Assembly (NCBI GenBank): GCA_934481505.1
Contig: CAKSPP010000031.1
Location: 1 to 11,085 of the forward strand
DNA from: an uncultured Eubacteriales bacterium
GTDB taxonomy: Bacteria > Bacillota > Clostridia > Oscillospirales > UBA644
Reading direction: 5' to 3'
Length of the DNA stretch: 11,085 nucleotides
Numbering within the stretch: the stretch's first letter is position 1; the number at the start of each line of letters is the position of its first letter. Positions 5,697 to 11,085 of this stretch are shown here, piece by piece. The position numbers and the translations under genes were made by a program. The notes under the pieces were generated by a model. It was not told the origin of the DNA, ran no database searches, and saw nothing but the letters and a program-made list of their open reading frames with translations.

Positions 5697-6222
5697 TAAC
5701 GGTTTTCTTAAAACCTTAAAGGATCTTGAAGATTTGATGGAGGAATCTGTAAGCGTTCCTTTTGTTAAAAATAAGCTTATGATAGACGGCGACAGACTCA
5801 AAGCGATGATCGACGAACTCCGTATGAGCCTGCCTATCGAAATGAGAGAAGCACAGAGTATTCTCGACCATAAGGAAAAACTTATGGAAAGAGCGGAGGA
5901 GGAAAGCTCCGCAATGGTCGACCGTGCGAAGAAAACCTCCGAAACAATGCTTTCCAAAGCGAGAAAGAACGCTGCGACGATAATTGCCGACGCCAAGGAA
6001 GAAGCGGCAAAACTTATCGACGAGCAGGCAATCCTTTCAATAGCGAAGGAGAGAGCCGAAGGAATTGTCGACCGTGCGAAAAATGATTCCGTTAAAATGA
6101 GAAATGTCACCGTCAACTATATAGACGGAATAGTAAACGATACCTATAAGTCTCTTGAAAGGGCTCTGAACGCCGTCGAGCAGCTTAAGGAAACATACAG
6201 TGATGACAAAGAAGAAAAGTAA
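5686..6222 (+). CDS. Coiled-coil protein, hendecad-repeat (ATP-synthase-b/DivIVA-like), unknown function
   Basis: The protein has 178 residues. The ATG at 5686 follows AAAAGGAGAGG by 8 bases and lies inside the last codons of coaD (11-base overlap). There is no signal peptide or membrane segment. A short N-terminal segment with L-K-D-L-E-D-L-M-E-E is followed by a V-P-F-V-K-N-K-L-M-I-D turn, then one almost unbroken charged helix from about 50 to 170. Residues 76-110 show an 11-residue period (A-M-V-D-R-A-K, T-M-L-S-K-A-R, T-I-I-A-D-A-K, K-L-I-D-E). This is the pattern of right-handed coiled coils such as the F-ATPase b stalk. A V-D-R-A-K unit recurs at 127-132. It has no F0 membrane anchor and is not beside atp genes, so it is not an ATP synthase subunit. 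Similar proteins next to coaD in Clostridia are annotated only as hypothetical or ATPase-like. A cytosolic scaffold is a guess. Confidence 0.82.
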   Translation: MKNNNGFLKTLKDLEDLMEESVSVPFVKNKLMIDGDRLKAMIDELRMSLPIEMREAQSILDHKEKLMERAEEESSAMVDRAKKTSETMLSKARKNAATIIADAKEEAAKLIDEQAILSIAKERAEGIVDRAKNDSVKMRNVTVNYIDGIVNDTYKSLERALNAVEQLKETYSDDKEEK

Positions 6223-7741
6223 ATTTGCTTTAACGGTTGTTTTTGTCCTTGTTTTTTCGCTCTTTTTGTCGTCGTGTTCTCTTTTTTCTCTTCCCGACGA
6301 CAGCACCGACAATAACGGCGGAGGAAACCAGGACGAACCCGAAAAGACGAAAACGGAAATGACCGTCGCATATTTTTCGGGCGAAAAAATCGACCCTTAC
6401 ACCTCGGCAAACAGGGCTAACAGGGCGGTTATCGCTCTTTGCTACGGCGGACTTGTTTTTCTTAATGAGGAAAATATCGCCGAAGAAAATCTTGCGTCTT
6501 TCGAAACCGACGGCTCAACCGCTACTTTTGTAATAAAAGAAAATGCCCGCTTTTCGGACGGCTCGGCTGTCACCGCGGACGACATTATTTATTCCTTTGA
6601 AAAAGCGAAAGCGGACGGTTCAATATATGCGTTCCGCTTCTCGAAATATATTGCGAACTGGAAGAAAACTTCGGCAAACACCGTTACCGTCACTTTCAAA
6701 AGCAAAAATATCTATAATATAAACCTTTTTGACTTCCCGATAACAAAGAAGAATTCAAAGGGAGCATATCCCGACGGAACGGGAAACTATCGCATTTCTT
6801 CAAAAGACGGACTTCTTTATCTTGACATAAACGAGAATTCGGAAAGAGCCGCAGGTTCGGAAATCAAAAGAATAAAACTTACCGAAATAACCGACGCACA
6901 GGACCTTAACTATAACTTCAATTACGGCGTTATCCACGCGGCATATGCTGATCTTTCGGATGGTTCGCAGAGATATAAGGGAAATGTCGAACTCGTCACC
7001 TTTATGACAAACAGCCTTGTTTATGCGGTTGTCAACAAGTCGAAAGGCTATCTTTCTTCAAGCGGCGTTTCGTCGGCGATAAGCCTCGCTCTCGACCGCA
7101 AGAAAATATCCGCGGATATCCTTGATTCTCTCGGTGATATCGTCTGGCAGCCTTTTAACTTAAATTGGGGCGAACTCAAAAACAAGGATATAAAAAAGGA
7201 TATCTATTCTTCTTCGGACGCTCATTCGCTTTTTGAGGCGAACGGACTTACTCTCCGCGGAACAAAAAGGACTCATTACGGAAAAGAACTTACCCTTACC
7301 GTAATCTGCAACAACGAGGACAGAACAAGGGTAAGAATCGCAAACGCCGTTGCCGACGGGCTTAAAGAAGTCGGATTTTCGGTAGATGTCGTTTTATATA
7401 ACTGGAACGACTATAAAAAGGCAATCGACGCCGGTGAATACGACATATATATTGCCGAAACGCAGATTCCCGACAATTTCGATATAAGATATATGTTTAC
7501 AGACGGTGCGGTAAATACCCATTCGGGGCTTCCTTCTGCTTTCCTTTCCGCCCTTGACGGTTTTTACGCGGGAGAGACCGACGCCGCAGCAGTGCTCTCG
7601 GCTTTTTCTGCCGATATGCCGTTTATTCCGCTTTACTATAACAGAGGAGCCCTTGCCGTAAACAGAATTATTTCCGGCGATTTTCTTCCGACCGAAGCGG
7701 ATATCTTCAACGGAATCGAAAAATGGACGATATCGGAGTAG
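6203..7741 (+). CDS. SBP_bac_5 (oligopeptide/nickel-type) substrate-binding lipoprotein, orphan
   Basis: The protein has 512 residues from ATG 6203. A GTG directly before it (6200) is equally possible, as AAGGA lies 8 bases from the GTG and 11 from the ATG. The start lies inside the previous gene (about 20 bases overlap). A K-K-K signal peptide ends in a lipobox L-S-S-C (cysteine at 25), followed by a D/N/G-rich flexible tether to about 50. F-S-D-G-S-A-V-T-A-D-D-I-I-Y-S-F (117-132) is the classic SBP_bac_5 signature. Y-P-D-G-T-G-N-Y-R-I and V-S-S-A-I-S-L-A-L-D-R-K-K (about 290-302) also fit the family. Such proteins bind peptides, nickel chelates or other small ligands outside the membrane and hand them to ABC permeases. 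No permease or ATPase gene is nearby, so it either serves transporter components encoded elsewhere or acts as a sensor. The ligand is unknown. Confidence 0.88.
   Translation: MTKKKSKFALTVVFVLVFSLFLSSCSLFSLPDDSTDNNGGGNQDEPEKTKTEMTVAYFSGEKIDPYTSANRANRAVIALCYGGLVFLNEENIAEENLASFETDGSTATFVIKENARFSDGSAVTADDIIYSFEKAKADGSIYAFRFSKYIANWKKTSANTVTVTFKSKNIYNINLFDFPITKKNSKGAYPDGTGNYRISSKDGLLYLDINENSERAAGSEIKRIKLTEITDAQDLNYNFNYGVIHAAYADLSDGSQRYKGNVELVTFMTNSLVYAVVNKSKGYLSSSGVSSAISLALDRKKISADILDSLGDIVWQPFNLNWGELKNKDIKKDIYSSSDAHSLFEANGLTLRGTKRTHYGKELTLTVICNNEDRTRVRIANAVADGLKEVGFSVDVVLYNWNDYKKAIDAGEYDIYIAETQIPDNFDIRYMFTDGAVNTHSGLPSAFLSALDGFYAGETDAAAVLSAFSADMPFIPLYYNRGALAVNRIISGDFLPTEADIFNGIEKWTISE
7735..7738 (+). 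promoter_or_regulatory. Ribosome binding site deciding the start of the HAD phosphatase
   Basis: GGAG lies 5 bases before ATG 7744 and overlaps the last codons of the preceding lipoprotein gene. An in-frame ATG at 7723 lacks such a site. Confidence 0.65.
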
Positions 7742-7743
7742 CT

Positions 7744-8430
7744 ATGATAAAAAATATACTTTTTGACCTTGACGACACTCTTTTTGATTTTCATGCAGCC
7801 GAAAAAAGAGCATTGAAAAGAACATTTGAAACGCTCGGAGTTTACGCTTCGGAGGAAGTTCTCAAAAGATACAGCCAGATAAATTCGGAGCATTGGAAAA
7901 TGCTCGAAAAAGGGCTTATAACAAGAGACAGGGTAAAGGTCGGGCGTTTTGAAAAGCTGTTTGCCGAGACGGGATATACCGTTTCTCCCGAAGAAACGGC
8001 GAAGCTTTACGAAAACTACCTCTCGGAGGGGCATATCTTTATTTCGGGTGCTGAAAATCTGCTTTCTTCTCTTTACGGGAAATACCGTCTTTATATCGTC
8101 TCGAACGGTTCGGCAAAAGTTCAGGACGGAAGAATAAAAAGCTCCGGGATAGCAAAATATTTTGAGAATATCTTCATTTCGCAGAAAGTCGGTTTTGATA
8201 AGCCGAATAAAGAATTTTTCGACGCCTGCTTTTCGGAAATCCCCGATTTTTTGCCCAAAGAGACCGTCATAATCGGTGACAGCCTCTCGTCCGACATAAA
8301 GGGTGGTAAAAACGCGGGAATAACGACCGTGTGGTTCAATCCGTCTGGAAAAGAAAACGACAGCGATGTTTTTCCCGATTTTACCGTTTCTTCACTTGCG
8401 GAAATCCCAAACCTTGTTGCCAAACTGTAA
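7744..8430 (+). CDS. HAD-family hydrolase, YjjG/YfnB-type nucleotidase
   Basis: The start at 7744 gives 228 residues beginning M-I-K-N-I-L-F-D-L-D-D-T. Beginning at 7723 would add seven residues. All four HAD motifs are present: D8-L-D10-D-T (nucleophile and acid/base), V-S-N-G (119-122), a lysine in D-K-P (153) and G-D-S-L-S-S-D (178-184), followed by K-N-A-G-I-T-T-V-W-F-N-P. The cap domain between motifs I and II is helical (about 15-100). The pattern and length match the YjjG subfamily, whose studied members remove phosphate from pyrimidine nucleotides, including damaged ones, as a pool-cleaning step. The substrate here is inferred. It is the last gene of the operon: the previous stop is 2 bases upstream and a strong terminator follows. 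Confidence 0.9.
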   Translation: MIKNILFDLDDTLFDFHAAEKRALKRTFETLGVYASEEVLKRYSQINSEHWKMLEKGLITRDRVKVGRFEKLFAETGYTVSPEETAKLYENYLSEGHIFISGAENLLSSLYGKYRLYIVSNGSAKVQDGRIKSSGIAKYFENIFISQKVGFDKPNKEFFDACFSEIPDFLPKETVIIGDSLSSDIKGGKNAGITTVWFNPSGKENDSDVFPDFTVSSLAEIPNLVAKL

Positions 8431-8436
8431 TATTTC

Positions 8437-8474
8437 AATCACCCTCGCATAGTAATTTGTGAGGGTGATTTTTT
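8437..8474 (+). terminator. Terminator of the rsmD operon, overlapping the ymxH ribosome binding site
   Basis: A 13-bp stem with one G-U pair (8437-8449 with 8458-8470, core ATCACCCTC/GAGGGTGAT) has an 8-base loop and is followed by a T-run (8469-8474). The next ATG begins at 8475, immediately after it. The 3' arm is also the only ribosome binding site for that gene. Confidence 0.88.
8461..8468 (+). promoter_or_regulatory. Ribosome binding site of the YmxH-like gene inside the terminator arm
   Basis: GAGGGTGA is complementary to the 16S 3' end with 6 bases to the ATG at 8475. Folding of the hairpin 8437-8470 would hide it. A transcript that starts after 8449 would leave it free. Confidence 0.65.
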
Positions 8475-8765
8475 ATGTACCGATTCAGCGAATTCAAATG
8501 CAAAGAAATAATAAATTCAAGAACGGGAATAAGAATGGGGTTTTCCGACGATGTGTTTTTCGACCTTGAAAGCGGCAAAATCTCTTCCTTTTCCGTTCCC
8601 GCAAGACCTCGGTTTCTTTTCTTTTCGGGAGAGTGTTATATGATACCTTTTTCGGATATAGAAAGGATAGGCGACGACGTAATAATCGTTTCCGCCGAAC
8701 CGAGAAAATGCAGCACAAAAAGCGAAAGAAGCTTATGGGAACGGTTTGTTTCCTGGTTTAAGTGA
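8475..8765 (+). CDS. YlmC/YmxH-family PRC-barrel protein (sporulation-associated)
   Basis: The protein has 96 residues. The N-terminus M-Y-R-F-S-E-F-K-C-K-E-I-I-N (1-14), then R-T-G-I-R-M-G-F-S-D-D-V (16-27), D-L-E-S-G-K-I (30-36) and I-P-F-S-D-I-E-R-I-G-D-D-V-I-I-V (57-72), are the family pattern of the small beta-rich PRC-barrel fold. The usual length is about 80-90. Here a charged tail (about 75-96) ending W-E-R-F-V-S-W-F-K is added and looks like an amphipathic helix. Members occur in spore-forming Bacillota and have no settled biochemical role. The gene begins right after the rsmD-operon terminator, has no clear promoter of its own, and is followed 16 bases later by a D-Ala-D-Ala carboxypeptidase gene, so the two are probably cotranscribed. 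Confidence 0.87.
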   Translation: MYRFSEFKCKEIINSRTGIRMGFSDDVFFDLESGKISSFSVPARPRFLFFSGECYMIPFSDIERIGDDVIIVSAEPRKCSTKSERSLWERFVSWFK

Positions 8766-8781
8766 GAAAGCAGGTGATTTT

Positions 8782-10011
8782 ATGAAAAGGTTTGTTTCGT
8801 TAATTACGGCGTTTATCTTGATTTTTTCTTTTTCTGTGCCGACGTTTGCGTCCGATACGGTGCCCGACACCGAAAAAGCCTCGGCGGCTCTTTGGGATTA
8901 TCTTGATGTCTCGCGTTTCGGCGAAAAAGCAGCACTTGCAACCGATGTAAAACCCGAATTTGATTTTGCGGTAAAGTCGGTTTGCCTAATCGAAGCGGAA
9001 ACGGGTACGGTTCTTTACGAAAGCAGCAGCGATGTTCGTTATATGCCCGCAAGCGTTACGAAAGTCATGACCCTGCTGCTTGTTTTTGAGGCAATCGACA
9101 GCGGCAAAATAAAGCTTACCGACGAAGTTACGGCGTCTTCTCATGCGGCTGAAATGGGCGGAACGCAGATATACTTAAAGCCCGGAGAAACGATGACCGT
9201 CGAAGAACTTATCAAAGCGGTCGCTATACCGAGTGCTAATGACGCGGCGGTGGCTCTTGCGGAATATGTTGCGGGCAGCGAAGACGAATTTGTGCGGCAG
9301 ATGAACGAAAAAGCGAAAACTCTCGGTCTTGAAAATACGAATTTTACAAATTGCACGGGGCTTTTCGACGACGAAAACCATTATACCACGGCTTATGATA
9401 TCGCGATAATGAGCCGCGAACTTATAAAGCACGAAAAGATATTCGATTTTACGACGGTGTGGCTCGACAGTCTCCGCGACGGAGCGTTTACTCTTGCAAA
9501 CACAAATAAAATGCTCCGCACCTATAACGGAATGAAAGGGCTTAAAACAGGCTTTACAAAGGCGTCGAAATATTGCTTTTCGGGGGTTGCCGAGCGTAAC
9601 GGAATGACTCTTATCGTTACGGTAATGGGGGCTGATACATCCGATATCAGATTTTCCGCGTCGGCGTCTCTTTTGAATTTCGGATTTTCGAATTTTGCCG
9701 TCGCAAAGAGCGGAAAAGCCGATATCCCCGATGTTTCGGTCTTAAAAGGTAAAAAAGACAGCGTTTCTCTTTGTTCGGATACCGATTTCTCGCTTGTCGT
9801 GCCGAAAGGCTGGGAAAACGAACTTTCCTATGATATATCCGTTCCCGAAGAGGTGACGGCTCCCGTCAAAAAAGGGGAACAGGCGGGCGTTCTTACCTAT
9901 AAACTCAAAGACGAAACGGTCAAAACCTGCCCGATAGTTTTTGCCGAAGACATTGAAAAGGCGACTGTCTGGGATTATTTTGCGGATATGGTATCGGTTT
10001 TGTTCAGATAA
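8782..10011 (+). CDS. D-alanyl-D-alanine carboxypeptidase (serine-type, S11 family, DacF/DacA-like)
   Basis: The protein has 409 residues. ATG 8782 follows AGGTGAT by about 4 bases. An earlier in-frame start at 8746 lies inside the previous gene. A signal peptide (1-24, V-P-T-F-A before the cut) is followed by the penicillin-binding domain. It shows S91-V-T-K94 (nucleophile and base), S151-A-N153 and K255-T-G257, all three catalytic motifs of low-molecular-weight PBPs. The C-terminal part (about 305-390) fits the beta-rich PBP5_C domain. The last 16 residues (T-V-W-D-Y-F-A-D-M-V-S-V-L-F) form an amphipathic membrane-anchoring helix. The enzyme removes the terminal D-Ala from peptidoglycan pentapeptides on the outer membrane face. 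The YmxH-like neighbour hints at a sporulation-linked paralogue such as DacF, but sequence alone cannot assign this, so no symbol is given. Confidence 0.94.
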   Translation: MKRFVSLITAFILIFSFSVPTFASDTVPDTEKASAALWDYLDVSRFGEKAALATDVKPEFDFAVKSVCLIEAETGTVLYESSSDVRYMPASVTKVMTLLLVFEAIDSGKIKLTDEVTASSHAAEMGGTQIYLKPGETMTVEELIKAVAIPSANDAAVALAEYVAGSEDEFVRQMNEKAKTLGLENTNFTNCTGLFDDENHYTTAYDIAIMSRELIKHEKIFDFTTVWLDSLRDGAFTLANTNKMLRTYNGMKGLKTGFTKASKYCFSGVAERNGMTLIVTVMGADTSDIRFSASASLLNFGFSNFAVAKSGKADIPDVSVLKGKKDSVSLCSDTDFSLVVPKGWENELSYDISVPEEVTAPVKKGEQAGVLTYKLKDETVKTCPIVFAEDIEKATVWDYFADMVSVLFR

Positions 10012-10054
10012 GAAAGAGTCTCGGTTTTCAGCCGAGACTCTTTCTTATCTTATT
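10006..10054. terminator. 19-bp perfect hairpin, bidirectional terminator containing both convergent stop codons
   Basis: Positions 10006-10024 pair perfectly with 10032-10050 around a 7-base loop. The inner GAGTCTCGG/CCGAGACTC stem is followed by a U-rich stretch on both strands (TTTCTTATCT), so it can stop both transcripts. The carboxypeptidase TAA (10009-10011) is inside the left arm. The first base of the PII-like gene's TAA complement (10050-10052) closes the right arm. Confidence 0.88.
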
Positions 10055-10712
10055 CGTCAAACAATGCAAACCCTGCGACTTCGGTTGTCGGAAGCGAAAA
10101 GATTATCGTTCCCGCTTTTGTTTCGGGACCCGCTTTCTTTAAGATTTCTTTCATTATTTCGGATTTCTGTTCCGATGTCGAAACTATAAGAATTATTTCC
10201 TTTTCTTCCGCTATTGAAATATTGTAAAACCTTTCGTCTTCTTTTGAGCCTGTGCCTTTTCCGTGAAGGACCGTTCCGCCTCTTGCTCCGGCACTTCTCG
10301 CCGCGTTCATCACAAGGTCGGTATTTCCCTCGTTCGTTATCGCCACGATAAGCTCGTAATTGCCAAAGGTCGGCGGCGTTCTTTTTTCGCCCGTATTTTC
10401 TCCGTTAAGATATGCCAAGGTTATTCCTCCTCCTACGCTTTTTATCGGAACAGCGACGGTTATTCCGTGTCCCGGAACCCCGATATGCAGATATCGTTTC
10501 TGCTCCGTCAGCAATTCTTCTGTTTTTTCGCTGTCGGCGACCGTTATTATTACTCTTTTTTCGTTGCTTTCTATTCCGAGAAGATCAAGCATGCTCCGAA
10601 CCGCTGTTCCTTTTCCCTGTAAAGAAGAAACAAGCGGCAGGGAAAGATTTTTAAGTATTTCGGTAAGAACCTTTTCGGACGGAGGGTTGATTATTGATAT
10701 TATACAGTTCAT
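10050..10712 (-). CDS. Tandem-domain PII-like regulatory protein (P-II family)
   Basis: The protein has 220 residues. The start at 10712 has GGGAGG (10728-10723) upstream, and its ATG overlaps the stop of the preceding gene (ATGA). Two ferredoxin-like PII halves are visible. Domain 1 covers about 1-95, with L-Q-G-K-G-T-A at 31-37 and G-V-P-G-H-G-I-T-V-A-V-P at 78-89. Domain 2 covers about 118-215, with N-Y-E-L-I-V-A-I-T at its first strand, G-G-T-V-L-H-G-K-G-T-G at 145-155 and G-T-I-I-F-S-L-P at 201-208. The G-G-T-x-x-x-G-K-G-T-G motif marks this PII subgroup. The long flexible T-loop with a modifiable tyrosine seen in GlnB/GlnK is missing, so classical uridylylation is unlikely. PII proteins bind adenine nucleotides and effectors and control membrane transporters. 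Coupling to the DUF1538 gene suggests that this one gates or senses for that membrane protein. The ligand is unknown. Confidence 0.87.
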   Translation of the reverse strand: MNCIISIINPPSEKVLTEILKNLSLPLVSSLQGKGTAVRSMLDLLGIESNEKRVIITVADSEKTEELLTEQKRYLHIGVPGHGITVAVPIKSVGGGITLAYLNGENTGEKRTPPTFGNYELIVAITNEGNTDLVMNAARSAGARGGTVLHGKGTGSKEDERFYNISIAEEKEIILIVSTSEQKSEIMKEILKKAGPETKAGTIIFSLPTTEVAGFALFDE

Positions 10713-11085
10713 GCAGCCGTTTCCTCCCAAAGTTCGATAATTTCAAAGTCATCGTATTCGGTCTTCGGTTCAATCCGTTTCGCTTTCCGTTCGGAAATAA
10801 ATCCTACGACCTGAATTGATATCAGCGGCATCATCGCGACAAGGGCGACCGTTCCGAAAGCGTCCGAAACGACGTTGCCGCCAACCGCAAAGCTTGCTCC
10901 CATCATAAAGCGAAGCATGAAAGTCGCAGTCATCGGTCCGGAAGCTACCCCGCCCGAGTCAAACGCGATTGCGGTATATATATCGGGGACGAAAAACGAA
11001 AGAATCAAAGCTATCGCATATCCCGGAATTATAAACCAGAAAAGCGAAATTCCGGTAAGCACTCTGACTGCCGAAAGAGCCATTG
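10709..11085 (-). CDS. DUF1538 membrane protein, C-terminal part (5' end beyond the window)
   Basis: The - strand frame is open to the right edge, so the gene is incomplete and the ATG at 11083 is only an internal methionine. About 124 residues are visible. They hold hydrophobic segments such as W-F-I-I-P-G-Y-A-I-A-L-I-L-S-F, and the very characteristic stretch A-F-D-S-G-G-V-A-S-G-P-M-T-A-T-F near the middle, which I recognise as the DUF1538 hallmark. A helix containing V-A-L-V-A-M-M-P-L follows, then a charged cytosolic tail with many Glu residues. DUF1538 proteins are multi-pass membrane proteins of unknown transport function, often made of two such repeats. The TGA stop overlaps the ATG of the PII-like gene, which means coupled translation and probably a joint complex. 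Promoter and N-terminal half lie outside the window. Confidence 0.88.
   Translation of the reverse strand, partial: MALSAVRVLTGISLFWFIIPGYAIALILSFFVPDIYTAIAFDSGGVASGPMTATFMLRFMMGASFAVGGNVVSDAFGTVALVAMMPLISIQVVGFISERKAKRIEPKTEYDDFEIIELWEETAA

Noticed and set aside
5686..6222. F0F1 ATP synthase subunit b
   Set aside because: The coiled coil resembles the b stalk, but there is no N-terminal membrane helix and no other atp gene nearby.
10360..10740. Overlapping + strand open frames opposite the PII-like gene
   Set aside because: Composition is Ser/Phe/Arg-rich with no motifs, no ribosome binding site and no promoter. The PII motifs on - explain the region.
1..11085. CRISPR array, insertion sequence, prophage or tRNA gene
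   Set aside because: No regularly spaced direct repeats, transposase or integrase motifs, terminal inverted repeats or cloverleaf-like sequences were seen on either strand.

Overview
The window looks like chromosomal DNA from a low-to-moderate GC member of the Clostridia (Bacillota). The reasons are strong GGAGG-type ribosome binding sites, near-consensus sigma-A promoters, GTG and TTG starts, a YlmC/YmxH-type sporulation-associated PRC-barrel protein, and the rsmD-coaD gene order. I cannot name a genus. Coding density is high and the standard genetic code fits every frame. I saw no tRNA or rRNA gene, CRISPR array, insertion sequence or phage gene, and no gene-free stretch above about 210 bases.

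Layout, left to right. (1) 2-421, the C-terminal end of the membrane protease FtsH on +, meets a small helical lipoprotein gene (490-849, -) at a bidirectional terminator. (2) 1079-1951 (+) is a diacylglycerol/lipid kinase family protein. Its promoter region carries a perfect 16-bp palindrome. It converges through a second bidirectional terminator on (3) 1992-3596 (-), a zinc-ribbon, single-pass membrane protein with three related extracytoplasmic modules and a perfect TTGACA-17-TATAAT promoter. (4) 3844-4506 (+) is a TrhA/hemolysin III (PAQR-type) seven-helix membrane protein, separated from (3) by about 210 bases holding two hairpins. (5) 4642-8430 (+) is a tightly packed five-gene operon: rsmD, coaD, a hendecad coiled-coil protein, an orphan SBP_bac_5 lipoprotein and a YjjG-type HAD phosphatase. 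It runs from a strong promoter at 4578-4606 to a terminator at 8437-8474. (6) 8475-10011 (+) holds ymxH-like and D-Ala-D-Ala carboxypeptidase genes. The ymxH ribosome binding site lies inside the arm of the preceding terminator. (7) 10050-11085 (-) is a translationally coupled pair, a DUF1538 membrane protein (cut by the window edge) followed by a tandem-domain PII-like regulator.

Most genes serve housekeeping or envelope roles: proteolysis, lipid phosphorylation, 16S rRNA methylation, CoA synthesis, peptidoglycan trimming and nucleotide clean-up. The least understood parts are the DUF1538/PII-like pair, which looks like a membrane transporter or channel with its own cytosolic ligand sensor; the modular zinc-ribbon membrane protein; and the coiled-coil plus orphan binding-lipoprotein pair embedded in the rsmD-coaD operon. 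All functional statements rest on recognised motifs and context, since no database search could be run.
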